Shown: piece after piece, positions 39,927 through 50,039 of the stretch
How the letters are laid out: every line of letters starts with the position of its first letter
How positions within the stretch are numbered: the first letter of the stretch is position 1
From: Mucilaginibacter polytrichastri
GTDB lineage: Bacteria; Bacteroidota; Bacteroidia; Sphingobacteriales; Sphingobacteriaceae
DNA: 64,000 bases
Assembly: GCF_001911425.1 (NCBI RefSeq)
Contig: NZ_MPPL01000001.1
Span: 5,648,387 to 5,712,386 of the forward strand
Reading direction: 5' to 3'
Position numbers and translations under genes: made by a program
The notes under the pieces: model-generated
The model's input: only the letters and a program-made list of their open reading frames with translations
What the model was told of the DNA's origin: nothing
Databases searched by the model: none

Positions 39927-40865
39927 ATGAGCAGTGCTGCACCATACAGGGTAAAGACCATTACCGAGTTTCACAGGCTGAATAGCCTGCCCGGACCGCT
40001 GCATCCGCTCGTTAGCCTGGTAGACTATGCCATGATCCGCCATCCGCAGGAACGAAGCGGGTTAAGTGTAGTATTCGATTTTTATTCGATCTCGATCAAG
40101 CGGGGGCTGAACTATAAAATGATCTATGGCCAGCAATCCTATGACTTTGATGAGGGCATCCTGTTTTTTTTGGGCCCTGGCCAGGTGCTGAGAGTTGAGG
40201 TAAACGAATATGCAAACAATGAGCCTTCCGGTTGGTTGCTGCTGCTGCACCCTGATTTTTTAGCTAACACGGCCCTGTCGAAAAATATCAGGCAATATGG
40301 TTATTTTGGCTATTCGGCCAATGAAGCGCTTTTCTTGTCCGAGCGGGAAGAGCAAACTGTGAATGGATTGATCAGTCATATCCAGCAGGAATGCGAGGCT
40401 TATACCGACAGGTTTTCAAAGCAGATCATCGTGGCTGAACTCGAAGCTCTGTTTGGCTATGCAGACCGTTTCTATCATCGTCAATTCATCACCCGCGAAA
40501 GCGGCAGCCACCAGGTGCTTGGCCGCCTGGAAACTTTACTCGACAAGTATTTCAGCAGCGGAGAACAGTTGCTTCATGGTATTCCCACGGTTCAGTCTGT
40601 AGCCGAAACACTCCACATGTCCCCTAATTACCTGAGCGGCCTGCTGAAAACACTTACCGGCTTGAACACCCAGCAACATATCCATGAAAAACTCATCGCG
40701 GCTGCGAAACTTAAACTATCTAATACCGATCAGACAGTGAGTGAGATCGCTTATAGCCTCGGTTTCGAACATGTGCCGTCCTTCAGCAAATTATTTAAGC
40801 AAAAAACCAGGCAATCACCCGTCGCGTTCAGGCAGGGTTTCCAAAATGGCTTTACGGAAAACTAA
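39927..40865 (+). CDS. AraC-family transcriptional regulator
   Basis: C-terminal double HTH (VAETLHMSPNYLSGLLKT..., VSEIAYSLGFEHVPSFSKLFKQKT). Confidence 0.92.
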   Translation: MSSAAPYRVKTITEFHRLNSLPGPLHPLVSLVDYAMIRHPQERSGLSVVFDFYSISIKRGLNYKMIYGQQSYDFDEGILFFLGPGQVLRVEVNEYANNEPSGWLLLLHPDFLANTALSKNIRQYGYFGYSANEALFLSEREEQTVNGLISHIQQECEAYTDRFSKQIIVAELEALFGYADRFYHRQFITRESGSHQVLGRLETLLDKYFSSGEQLLHGIPTVQSVAETLHMSPNYLSGLLKTLTGLNTQQHIHEKLIAAAKLKLSNTDQTVSEIAYSLGFEHVPSFSKLFKQKTRQSPVAFRQGFQNGFTEN

Positions 40866-41080
40866 TTTAACGTGACTTCAGTTTCACTGGCTTATAACAA
40901 TTAAGATTTAAATAAAAAAGGGAGCTAAGAATAGATCCCTTTTAAGCTAATCGCTGGACAGCATGAGCATGTGTCCTATTAGCCTAGCCATTTTAAAGGT
41001 AATAACTTCATACAGCTATTAAAACATTTGTCATGAACAACGGAAAAAGGTCAATGAAAACTTGTTTATGCCATCTTATA

Positions 41081-42562
41081 TTATTTCGGCAGATTACTTT
41101 TATAAAACTGTTGGAAATAAACTTTTACTTTTTCCCAATCGGCCACGATAGCTGCAATATAACCATCAGGGCGTATAATCACCCAGCCTTTATCAATGCC
41201 GTAAGCACTAACAATTGCCTTATCATTACTGTTTACAATTTTTATCCCTTCTATAGTTTCCACCGGTGCTTTATCGTTAATAACCAGGACTCTCCATTGC
41301 GTTCCTTTCAATTGATCAGATAACCATGTTCTATCAGCTAATTCAACGTCAGGGGCGCGGTCTCCGGCTTGTAATTTGCTTTCCGTGTCGTTGCTTTTTA
41401 CAGTTAATGGGCTATCCCGATAATTGAGGTTAAGCTGGGTCGTGTCACTTGTGGCTAAGGTTTCAAAGGCTCCCTTACCCGCTGTGGCAGCTTTTAACAT
41501 CACTTGCTGACGTTCGGAGGTAGTCCTAAGTAGCCAGTCAGCAATCGGTATGCGTTCCTCCGCGTAGGTATTTAATAGATCATCACCTGCCTCTCCATGA
41601 ATCACTGCCGCCAGTTTCCAGCCCAGGTTATAAGCATCCTGAATGCCGGTGTTCATCCCCATGCCTCCAGCTATAGAATGCACGTGTGCGGCATCTCCGG
41701 CAATAAAGGCATTACCTACACGGTATTGTTCTGCCCGGCGGACATTTACTCGGTAAATAGATTGCCACGTGCTATTAGTAAAAGAAACACCCTCCATTTG
41801 CGTGCGTTCCTTAAAAAGCTGTCTAAAGCCTTCCAGCGTAGGTATTGGTACATTACCATCGTTATCTCGCGGCACAACGGCCTGCAACTGCCAGCTATTG
41901 CTACCCTTAAATGGGAATAAAGCGAATGCCAGACCAAATTCCGGACTAAGCCAGTTGTACCAGGCATCAGGCTTAAAACCTTCCACTTCAACATCACCCA
42001 CCCAGAGTTGCTCTTCCTGATGGGTTTCGCCCACAAAATTGATTCCAAGCTTTTTGCGGGTAGTGCTTTTTCCGCCGTCGCAGGCAATCATATAATCACA
42101 GGTCAATTCCTCTGTCCAGTTGGGGTTTTCCAGTCGGCAAGTGAAGCCGTTATCTATTTGGGTAAATTCAATTAATTCGGTAGCCCATTCCACATTTACT
42201 CCCAACTCGGCCAGTTTATGGCGCAAGGCTTCCTCAACTTGGTATTGCGGGAGCAATAAGACTTTAGGATATTTTGTGTCTTCGCGGGGGATTGTGTTGC
42301 GTGGCGTTTCACCAATGAATTGGTTGCCGCTAAATTTGCGGTACGGCAGCTCGGTATGGCCTAATGGCATTAATTTGTCCGCTATACCAAGCTCGTTTAG
42401 TATTTCAAGGCTTCTGGGTTGCAATGCTTTGGCGCGTGAGCCACTAGGTGGTAATACTGAGCGTTCAATTATCCGATAGTTAATGTTACGTCTTGCCAAT
42501 TCACAGGCTAATGTAAGGCCTACGGGACCGGCACCGATTATGAGGACAGTAGTATGGTTCAT
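41081..42562 (-). CDS. FAD-dependent aromatic-type monooxygenase
   Basis: IIGAGPVGLTLACELARR, GDAAHVHSIAGGMGMNTGIQDAYNL; C-terminal thioredoxin-like domain. Start set at MNHTTV. Confidence 0.92.
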   Translation of the reverse strand: MNHTTVLIIGAGPVGLTLACELARRNINYRIIERSVLPPSGSRAKALQPRSLEILNELGIADKLMPLGHTELPYRKFSGNQFIGETPRNTIPREDTKYPKVLLLPQYQVEEALRHKLAELGVNVEWATELIEFTQIDNGFTCRLENPNWTEELTCDYMIACDGGKSTTRKKLGINFVGETHQEEQLWVGDVEVEGFKPDAWYNWLSPEFGLAFALFPFKGSNSWQLQAVVPRDNDGNVPIPTLEGFRQLFKERTQMEGVSFTNSTWQSIYRVNVRRAEQYRVGNAFIAGDAAHVHSIAGGMGMNTGIQDAYNLGWKLAAVIHGEAGDDLLNTYAEERIPIADWLLRTTSERQQVMLKAATAGKGAFETLATSDTTQLNLNYRDSPLTVKSNDTESKLQAGDRAPDVELADRTWLSDQLKGTQWRVLVINDKAPVETIEGIKIVNSNDKAIVSAYGIDKGWVIIRPDGYIAAIVADWEKVKVYFQQFYKSNLPK

Positions 42563-42615
42563 CGTTGTAATGTTTTGTTGATGCAAAATTACCGGTCGTC
42601 CAAGCCGGCACACGA

Positions 42616-42627
42616 TAACAATTGTTA
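42616..42627. promoter_or_regulatory. TAAC-N4-GTTA palindrome, candidate Crp/Fnr-family operator
   Basis: TAACAATTGTTA, 54 bp upstream of the monooxygenase ATG and just downstream of a Crp/Fnr gene. Confidence 0.5.
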
Positions 42628-42632
42628 ATTAA

Positions 42633-43157
42633 TCACTTCCTATTCCTGATCCGGCTGAGTGAAACGGAAGTGATCCCAAGGAAAGAAGCGATATAATGTT
42701 GCGGTACCCTGAGGATGATTTCGGGATGATGTTCCAGCAATTCTTTGTACCGCTTTTCCGGGCTGTCTTTAATGCGAGAAACAAAAAGCTTCTGATAATG
42801 CAATAACCTACTTTCCACAAGTGCGCAATAAGAAGCACGAAAATCTGCATCCTTGGCTTTCCTTTCTTTGAATTCGCTTAAGGGCAAGCTATAAGCTACG
42901 GTTGGCTCTAGGGTTCCCACGCTATACCAACTGGGTTCATTAGAAATAATGGTTTCCATGGATGACACGAAGTTACCTTCAAATCCAAATGACATCGTAA
43001 TTTCTTTGCCATCGTCGGCATTGAACCAACACCTGCAACAGCCGGTTTCGATGAAAAATAACTTTTTGGCCAAAGCACCTTCTTTAACCAATAACACCCT
43101 TGCGGGGAATTCTTCCCTTGTACAAATGGATTTTAGACGATCCGTAAAATGCTCCAT
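42633..43157 (-). CDS. Crp/Fnr-family transcriptional regulator
   Basis: cNMP-binding-like N-terminus; HTH VPQHYIASFLGITSVSLSRIRNR. Confidence 0.88.
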   Translation of the reverse strand: MEHFTDRLKSICTREEFPARVLLVKEGALAKKLFFIETGCCRCWFNADDGKEITMSFGFEGNFVSSMETIISNEPSWYSVGTLEPTVAYSLPLSEFKERKAKDADFRASYCALVESRLLHYQKLFVSRIKDSPEKRYKELLEHHPEIILRVPQHYIASFLGITSVSLSRIRNRK

Positions 43158-43299
43158 AGAACTAAGTTCGGGAAAATAATAATTCCGGCTACTGAATGAT
43201 CAAGTGCTTTATTTGAGTAAGTCGGTTATTCTGTGCCATCTTTATACTCGTAACGAGTTCTTTCGCTTTTTCGTATGACATGGCTCTTAAGCATATGAA

Positions 43300-43463
43300 A
43301 AACATATCAGCCGCGAAAACGGAACTATCTAATACCTATCAGACAGTGAGTGAGATCGCTTATAGTCTCGGTTTCGAACATGTGCCGTCCTTCAGTAATT
43401 ATTTAAACAAAAAACCAGGCGAGGTGAGCAAAAATTGCTTGAAGGCCGGGTTAAAAAAATAAT
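43300..43463 (+). pseudogene. Decayed AraC-family C-terminal fragment
   Basis: KTELSNTYQTVSEIAYSLGFEHVPSFSNYLNKK nearly duplicates the C-terminus of the 39927-40865 AraC gene; no N-terminal domain. Confidence 0.85.
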
Positions 43464-43559
43464 TAATAAACGTGGCGCACACCCCAGCACAAGATGGCCG
43501 GTAGATGTGCACTACGCGTTTTTAATTTTCTTAATTTTTCATTTGTGAATGAATAACAA

Positions 43560-44543
43560 TTATGGCCGGAGGATAATACTGCCTGTGGTTTTACGTGATT
43601 CAAGATCGGCGTGTGCTTTCCCTGCATCGGCTAATGCGTATATGCTTGTGTTTTGAACATTCAATATACCTTTCCTCAGCAAATTAAATACTTCAGTGAC
43701 CGCTAAAGTTATCTTTTCCTGATCTTGCAGGTACTGATAAAGGGCAGGATTTGCATAATGAATGTTCTTTTGCTCCATTAATTCTGTGTATATAGTTGGC
43801 ATCCCGGAAGGCCAGCCGTACAATACCGCACTGCCCCCGGCTTTGATCAAGTCAACAGATTTTTGAAAAGTTGCTTCCCCGGTGCCATCATATACCGCAT
43901 CCAGGCCTTTGCCCTGCGTGACCTTATTTACTACGTCAGCAAAATCCTCCGATTGCAGATTAACAACGTGCTCAAATCCACGCGTCAAGGCGAGCTCTTT
44001 TTTGGCGGCACCACCTACGGTTCCGATCACTATAGCACCTAACGCCCTTGCCCAGTCACTAAGTAAGGTACCAACCCCACCTGTCATAGCGTGTATTAAG
44101 ACAATATCGCCGGACTTTACACAGTAACTTTGTTTGAGGAGCATATGGGCGGTTAACCCCTTAACTAAAACAGCCGCAGCCTGGTCAAAAGTGATGTCAT
44201 CAGGAAGTTTAAACAGACTGGATGCAGGAATGATCCTGCTTTCTGCATAAGCCCCCATAGCAAATGGATAAGCTACACGGTCGCCAATGACAAAATCCTT
44301 TACGCCAGGCCCGACAGCTTCAATGATACCGGCCGCCTCCGAACCTACGGGTGCGGGGTAGGTGTCCATCGGAAACGTTCCGTTTCTAAAAAAAATATCT
44401 ACGAAATTTACCCCAATACTTTTTTGAGCAATTAAAACTTCTGTTTCTCCCGGCTCCGGCAGCGTTACGGTTTGATATCTCAACACGTCAGGTGATCCGG
44501 TCTGTTCAATAAGCACTACCGCGCTTGATCTTTCTGTTTTCAT
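43560..44543 (-). CDS. Quinone oxidoreductase-like zinc-binding/MDR family protein
   Basis: GSEAAGIIEAVGPGV, HAMTGGVGTLLSDWARALGA; start set at MKTERSS. Confidence 0.9.
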   Translation of the reverse strand: MKTERSSAVVLIEQTGSPDVLRYQTVTLPEPGETEVLIAQKSIGVNFVDIFFRNGTFPMDTYPAPVGSEAAGIIEAVGPGVKDFVIGDRVAYPFAMGAYAESRIIPASSLFKLPDDITFDQAAAVLVKGLTAHMLLKQSYCVKSGDIVLIHAMTGGVGTLLSDWARALGAIVIGTVGGAAKKELALTRGFEHVVNLQSEDFADVVNKVTQGKGLDAVYDGTGEATFQKSVDLIKAGGSAVLYGWPSGMPTIYTELMEQKNIHYANPALYQYLQDQEKITLAVTEVFNLLRKGILNVQNTSIYALADAGKAHADLESRKTTGSIILRP

Positions 44544-44607
44544 TTTGTACTTCTGTTTATTTTGAATTACAAAATTAATCCATGTAACTTTATAAAAGGA
44601 ATGGCTG

Positions 44608-44639
44608 TCCCAAAGGGAAGTCGCTTCCCAAAAGGAACT
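44608..44639. promoter_or_regulatory. Phased direct repeat, candidate HxlR operator
   Basis: TCCCAAAGGGAAGT (44608) and TCCCAAAAGGAACT (44626), 18-bp phase, in the divergent intergenic region. Confidence 0.45.
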
Positions 44640-44656
44640 TTCTAATAAGAATAAGA

Positions 44657-45013
44657 ATGGAAATAATCTCAAATGACTGCTTACAGCGGTTTAAGGCGAT
44701 AAATGATGTAAAAGATATCTTGAGCGGAAAATGGAAAATCATGATCATCGCAAGCCTGTCCGTATTTGGAGAAAAGCGTTATACAGAATTACAGCGGATC
44801 ATTGACGGTATAGGCACTAAGATGCTGTCAAAAGAATTGCAGGAACTCGAAATAAACGGATTAATCAAAAGGACTGTCATGCCCACTAAACCTGTTACCG
44901 TCAAGTATGAGCTTACTGCATACGGAAGCACACTTAAACCAATTATTGATGAAATGGCTTCTTGGGGAAGCCAGCACAGGGTTAAAGTTATTCAGGAGAT
45001 AGCCGCGAAATAA
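44657..45013 (+). CDS. HxlR-family transcriptional regulator
   Basis: LSGKWKIMIIASL, RYTELQRIIDGIGTKMLSKELQELE. Confidence 0.93.
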   Translation: MEIISNDCLQRFKAINDVKDILSGKWKIMIIASLSVFGEKRYTELQRIIDGIGTKMLSKELQELEINGLIKRTVMPTKPVTVKYELTAYGSTLKPIIDEMASWGSQHRVKVIQEIAAK

Positions 45014-45037
45014 TTTCCCGCAATTCTTCGCACATTT

Positions 45038-45544
45038 TTACTGAGATTGATGAGTTGTCAAATAATAGGTTGCCAGGTCGATTGAAGAGAGTTCGATGAA
45101 ACCTGCCTGGCGCAAAAGGTTAACCAACTGCCCGCGATGATAGGTGGAGTGGTTCATGCTATGCGCGAAGGTTTGCCAGTATAACAGTTGTCCTGATCCG
45201 CCCCTGGGATAAACAAAGGTGACAGGATCATTGTAACTTTCTTCCGGACAATTTTTTATAAAATCCAGCATCCCCGATGAAGCTGTTTTCCAAATATTGA
45301 TAAGCTCATTTTTAGAACCCTGAAAATCAGCCGAAAGATAGATTGGGCTTGGTGTTTCCGTCCAGAAATCGATCCATATTTTTTCCGCACTGGCAATATG
45401 GGCCGCTGTTTGTCGAATACTTCCGAAACTGCTGGTAAAGGATTGATCCCATTGTGTGTCATTGATCTGGCCTAGCCAGGCCATAGCTTTATCGTTCGCC
45501 CAGCTGTTATATGCAGCTAAGGCCGTAAAATATTGTTTAGTCAT
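45038..45544 (-). CDS. DinB-family protein
   Basis: YNSWANDKAMAWL, HIASAEKIWIDFW, HSMNHSTYHRGQLVNLLRQAG. Confidence 0.9.
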   Translation of the reverse strand: MTKQYFTALAAYNSWANDKAMAWLGQINDTQWDQSFTSSFGSIRQTAAHIASAEKIWIDFWTETPSPIYLSADFQGSKNELINIWKTASSGMLDFIKNCPEESYNDPVTFVYPRGGSGQLLYWQTFAHSMNHSTYHRGQLVNLLRQAGFIELSSIDLATYYLTTHQSQ

Positions 45545-45548
45545 TTTT

Positions 45549-46370
45549 TTAATTGCTTAATTGGTACTGTTTCGGTGTGATGCCGTGTACCTGTTTAAAA
45601 GAATGTATAAAACTGGATAAATTCTCGTAACCAAGTTCATAATAGATCTCGCTGGCGGTGCTGTCTCCTTGCTTAAGGAGCATGGCAGCTTTTTGCATTC
45701 TTTTTTCCAGCAGCCATTTACTGGGCGAGGTACCATAGAGTCTGTCGAAGCGCCGCTTGAAGGTGGATAAGCTTGTATTACATAAGAAAGCCAGTTCTTC
45801 AACGCTTATCGGATGATCAATATTCGCGTTTACCGCCTGCTTGATAAGAATGTCATCAGCGTCTGACTGGCTCATTCCCCGGAGTTTTTGTAAAGCGCCG
45901 GGATACTTTTCGCCAAGGTAAAGTAAGAGCTCATGCAGCTTTAATTGCTGCATATTTGGCGAAATGGTTTGACCACCTGTGAGCATATGTCCCAGGGAAC
46001 TGATAAAATCACGGAGGAAAGCATCCTGCTCAAAGCGTAAAATGGGCTCTTCAGGTACTTCGACAGCTTGAATACGCAGCAGGTTTGGCTGTCTTGTAAA
46101 AAAATCAGCAAGCACTCCGTTATCAAAGGAGATCAAAATGCTTCGGTAATCTCCGCCGGGGGCCACTATTTTTTCGCTCATCAGGCAGTTGCCTGCGGCG
46201 AGCAGCAGGAACTGGCCAGGTATTATCCCGACCGTTGTGCCTGCATAATGAACAGTTTTTTCGCCTTCCAGCAAAAAACTAAACAGATTTTGCTGAAGTG
46301 TGATCCTGTTCCTGATGCTGGTTCCTTCCGCCTGATAGCTAAAGATAGAGATCGGTTCCGCTTGTTTCAT
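45549..46370 (-). CDS. AraC-family transcriptional regulator
   Basis: C-terminal AraC HTH (LAFLCNTSLSTFKRRFDRLYGTSPSKWL, SEIYYELGYENLSSFIHSFKQVHGITPKQY). Confidence 0.92.
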   Translation of the reverse strand: MKQAEPISIFSYQAEGTSIRNRITLQQNLFSFLLEGEKTVHYAGTTVGIIPGQFLLLAAGNCLMSEKIVAPGGDYRSILISFDNGVLADFFTRQPNLLRIQAVEVPEEPILRFEQDAFLRDFISSLGHMLTGGQTISPNMQQLKLHELLLYLGEKYPGALQKLRGMSQSDADDILIKQAVNANIDHPISVEELAFLCNTSLSTFKRRFDRLYGTSPSKWLLEKRMQKAAMLLKQGDSTASEIYYELGYENLSSFIHSFKQVHGITPKQYQLSN

Positions 46371-46381
46371 TTCAGGCTAAT

Positions 46382-46867
46382 TTAATGCTTTTGTCCGTAA
46401 ACCAATAAAGAGGTCTTAGCAAGCGTAGCGTAATGAAGGTTGAATCCTACATAGGCAGGCGTAGCGTTCTGATTCAGCTCAATTTCCTGGGCGAGGGCAT
46501 GAACAGTAATCATATAACGGTGGGCCGGGCCTTCGGGTGGTGCTGCTCCTGCATAACCGGGAATACCCACGTCGGTATTACTTTGTATCGCATTTCCCGG
46601 CATTAAATTTTTCGCCGGGTTGCCGGCATCGGGTGGCAGTTCATGAACGTCAGCTGGAATATTGAATACAACCCAATGCCAGAATCCGCTGCCGGTTGGC
46701 GCATCGATGTCATGCATTGTCAGCGCAAAAGCCTTGGTATCTTTCGGCGCGTTCTCCCAGTAAAGTTGAGGTGAGCGGTTCTGTCCATCAAAGCCGATAA
46801 CGTCGGCATACTGTTCTCTGTTTAACTGCCCCCCTAATTCGGTGCTTTTTAAAGTGAATGTTGTCAT
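46382..46867 (-). CDS. YbhB/YbcL (PEBP/Raf kinase inhibitor-like) protein
   Basis: NRSPQLYWENAPKDTKAFALTMHDIDAPTGSGFWHWVVFNIP, GPAHRYMITVHAL. Confidence 0.93.
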   Translation of the reverse strand: MTTFTLKSTELGGQLNREQYADVIGFDGQNRSPQLYWENAPKDTKAFALTMHDIDAPTGSGFWHWVVFNIPADVHELPPDAGNPAKNLMPGNAIQSNTDVGIPGYAGAAPPEGPAHRYMITVHALAQEIELNQNATPAYVGFNLHYATLAKTSLLVYGQKH

Positions 46868-47111
46868 TGTTTTTTACATTTGATTATAGATCAAAGTTAA
46901 ACCCTTCATCCAAGCGAGCCGATAGGCCAACGTTCAAAAAGTATTGCTAAACGGTCAAATTAATGGCTTTATATTATTTTGGCTTCCACATTTGTTCCTA
47001 ACTTTATAATGGAAGTCGATTAGTTATTAGCCCGGTTCGTATGATCCATTATTTAAATTCTAGACCTAAACCAGCAAATGAAAGATAAGTCTATTGTTAA
47101 AGCAGATGCTA

Positions 47112-48239
47112 TTAGCGCATATTGAAAACATCAAAGTGAAACCTGCGCTTATCAAATCCATAGAATTTCAGATCTTCGAGTAACTTTTGCCGAAAACCCG
47201 GTGGACCGCAAAACCAGAAACTAACGTTATCGAAATCTCCGATTACATTTTTAATACGCTCGGTTCCTAACAGTTCATTATTTCTGGAGTCTAAATGGTA
47301 AAAGTTCACCCCAGCTTCCTTACAGGAATCGGTAAGTGAGTTCGGATATATCTGGCGTTTCTCGCTTTGGGTAGCGTACCAAAAGGGAATCGGTTGACTG
47401 CTGCCGCCATTTTGGGCCAGATATTCCAGCCGGGCCATGAACGGGGTTATTCCGATACCTCCGGCTACCCAAACCTGCCTTTTGCAACTATCCTCAAATT
47501 TGAATTCCCCATACGGACCTTCGAACTCGACCTCCTGGCCGATAGCCCGATGATCTGCGAGTTCTTTCGTAAAATTTCCGGAAGCCTTGATACCAAATCT
47601 TAGGCTGACAGCATCTTTACTGGCTGAGGCAATTGTAAAAGGATGAGGTTCTTTATCATGCTCGAAACGGAGGAATCGATACTGGCCCGGCTGATGAACG
47701 AAAGTCTTCCCTGGGTTTCCCAGATGCAGATCGATAATTCCTTGCTCATAATTTACGATTTCCTTAATGACCAATGTATGTTTCCTGGATTTTCCGATAC
47801 GCTGGAAAAGTCCGGTAAAACCTGCATAACAGCCCGCTAACAATAATAGGAATAATAAGTAACTACCTGGGCTCCCCAGCCAGTGATCTTTTAGCTGCGC
47901 TGTTGCGGAGTGATATGCAAATAATAGAAATACACCCGGAAAATATTTGTGAGATCTCCGAAAAAAATGATAGCTGAACCTTTCGAACAACGCGATAATA
48001 ACCAGCGCCAATAAAATATAAAAAAGCAGGTGAGCAAACAGGACGCCGGTCTGGAACAGGATCAGTTCAGGCTTGGTATATTGGCTGCAGTCAACTAATT
48101 GCCCCGGATCTGAAATGATATGCAGGACTACCAGCCAATCCGGCACATAAGCCATCATGAAATGCAAGAGCACAAATATTGTAGTCCATATACCGGCCCA
48201 TTTGTGAACAATGTACCCCTTATCAAGTCCGGCCATCAT
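47112..48239 (-). CDS. Ferric-reductase-like membrane oxidoreductase with FAD/NAD(P)-binding domain
   Basis: N-terminal TM helices, EPHPFTIAS, VAGGIGITPFMARLEYL, FWFCGPPGFRQKLLEDL. Confidence 0.88.
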   Translation of the reverse strand: MMAGLDKGYIVHKWAGIWTTIFVLLHFMMAYVPDWLVVLHIISDPGQLVDCSQYTKPELILFQTGVLFAHLLFYILLALVIIALFERFSYHFFRRSHKYFPGVFLLFAYHSATAQLKDHWLGSPGSYLLFLLLLAGCYAGFTGLFQRIGKSRKHTLVIKEIVNYEQGIIDLHLGNPGKTFVHQPGQYRFLRFEHDKEPHPFTIASASKDAVSLRFGIKASGNFTKELADHRAIGQEVEFEGPYGEFKFEDSCKRQVWVAGGIGITPFMARLEYLAQNGGSSQPIPFWYATQSEKRQIYPNSLTDSCKEAGVNFYHLDSRNNELLGTERIKNVIGDFDNVSFWFCGPPGFRQKLLEDLKFYGFDKRRFHFDVFNMR

Positions 48240-48444
48240 TTTTAGAGATCCAATTGATCCTTGCCGAGATCAGCATAGAAGCGACCATAAGTGAAATACT
48301 ACATACACCAGACAGATAGATCACTTGGTTTCTCAACTCCCAGTTTGTAGGATGTTGCAAATACAACTTTGGGCCTGGTGAAAGCGCGTAAATCAGACAA
48401 GTAAGCAAAATACTTCCTGTAACAACCAATCCAGATTTCGTCAT
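48223..48444 (-). CDS. Small membrane protein
   Basis: Two hydrophobic segments; overlaps start of ferric-reductase-like gene. Confidence 0.55.
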   Translation of the reverse strand: MTKSGLVVTGSILLTCLIYALSPGPKLYLQHPTNWELRNQVIYLSGVCSISLMVASMLISARINWISKNDGRT

Positions 48445-48457
48445 GATGATTTCATCT

Positions 48458-48844
48458 TTAAAATAAGAGTTCGCGGATATTGACCGACCTAAAATATTTG
48501 CGGTAAGAAACATAGGAAACTACCAGAATAATCAAATAGCCTATTGAACCGAAGCTATGTGCAACGGGATCATGCGATGCCAGGTGTGCGATGGGGGCGG
48601 AAATGAAAATAATAATGCATCCAAAATAAGCCCATTCTTTTAAAATTGATCCCACAGGAATTAACAAGGCCAGAACTGCTGAGAACTTTGCGAAGGCAAG
48701 CTCGATCCGGAAATAATCTGGAAAGCCCAAGTGCTGGCAGGCTTGTTTCACCTCTTCCCTGGTTAAGTAATTATAACCGGAGAAAAATACCATGGCCGCG
48801 ATCATGGCTGCAGATACCCAATATGTGATTTTTAACTTTTTCAT
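48458..48844 (-). CDS. DoxX-family membrane protein
   Basis: Four TM segments, LGFPDYFRIELAFAKFSAVLALLIP. Confidence 0.8.
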   Translation of the reverse strand: MKKLKITYWVSAAMIAAMVFFSGYNYLTREEVKQACQHLGFPDYFRIELAFAKFSAVLALLIPVGSILKEWAYFGCIIIFISAPIAHLASHDPVAHSFGSIGYLIILVVSYVSYRKYFRSVNIRELLF

Positions 48845-49015
48845 ATGGTTTTTTTTCGTTATCGAATAAGTGGAACTCATTATTGCCATTTAGAAAATGG
48901 CAAAATTTGAAAATAGAATGGCCGGCAGCCGGAAAACCCGGCAGCAGATATTAATCTCCAGTAAAATTTCAGGAATGATTACCCATGTTATCGCTGCATG
49001 GGTAATCAATGCATA

Positions 49016-49987
49016 TTATATAGTTACGACCAGGCGTTGTCCATCTGGAACTTCAAGATCCCAAAGATCAGCGATAGATTCGAGTTTGACTTTGATAGTT
49101 TCCACCACCAGCTTACCGTCCGCCGCCAGTTCGAACATTTCCGGAAGGATATCAGTGAATAAACTGCGCACCTGATCCTTCGTCCAGGCACCCAGTCCCG
49201 AACCGGTCAGCTGAATGTTTACACTTCGCAGGATAGCGGCTGAAAGTTGAATCAGGTCGCCTGTTACGCTGCCCACAGATACGAACCTTGTCCTGTTACC
49301 AAATGAACCATCTCCTTTAAGACAGGAAAGGATCATCTCCGCCGTGTGACCCCAGAGATAATCTATGACCACGTCTATTGGCGTTTCCTGATGTATTTTC
49401 TTGATTTTTGACTTAAAGCTGTCGTCGTCCTGAAGTATGGTTATAATCTCATCAGCGCCTAATGACAAGAGGTCATTCAGGGAATCCTGGTTCCGGCCTG
49501 TTACGATGATCTTTTTTGCCCCGTAATGCCTGGCGATCTGTACAGCCACGCGCCCGGTGAAACCGGTTGCGCCATTGATCAGCACCACGTCGCCATCCTG
49601 CATGTCGGCTTTGTATTTGAGTCCCATTGCGGCACCAATCACTGCATTCGGCAGTGCTGCTGCCGTAGCATCATCAAGGTTATCGGGAAGTTTTACGATC
49701 CGGTCTATTTCAATAGTTGCTTTTTCGGCCAGCATACCGCTGACACCCATCCCGAAAACTCTTGTTCCGTCTGGTAAAATACAAACGCCGTCACCGCCTA
49801 CAACTTTGCCGCCTTCCTTAAGTCCGTCGCTTGAATAGTGCTTACCGCTGGCTTTGCTTTTATCCAGATGTTTGATCGCTACCGCTTTCACGGTAACTAA
49901 TATTTCATCCTCATTTTGAGGAGTTGGTTCGGGGTAATCTACATATTGCGGAAGTTCCCCTTTTTGATACATTACTGCTGCTTTCAT
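49016..49987 (-). CDS. Quinone oxidoreductase-like/MDR zinc-binding family protein
   Basis: VVGGDGVCILPDGTRVFGMG, INGATGFTGRVAVQIARHYGAKKIIVTGRN. Confidence 0.9.
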   Translation of the reverse strand: MKAAVMYQKGELPQYVDYPEPTPQNEDEILVTVKAVAIKHLDKSKASGKHYSSDGLKEGGKVVGGDGVCILPDGTRVFGMGVSGMLAEKATIEIDRIVKLPDNLDDATAAALPNAVIGAAMGLKYKADMQDGDVVLINGATGFTGRVAVQIARHYGAKKIIVTGRNQDSLNDLLSLGADEIITILQDDDSFKSKIKKIHQETPIDVVIDYLWGHTAEMILSCLKGDGSFGNRTRFVSVGSVTGDLIQLSAAILRSVNIQLTGSGLGAWTKDQVRSLFTDILPEMFELAADGKLVVETIKVKLESIADLWDLEVPDGQRLVVTI

Positions 49988-50039
49988 TTTTATTAGTATT
50001 TGTTAGAACAAAATTAGGCGACTAAAATGGCAGCAGCGA

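Noticed and set aside
41597-42479. ORFs on + strand opposite the flavin monooxygenase
   Set aside because: Antisense to a strongly supported FAD enzyme; no domain evidence.
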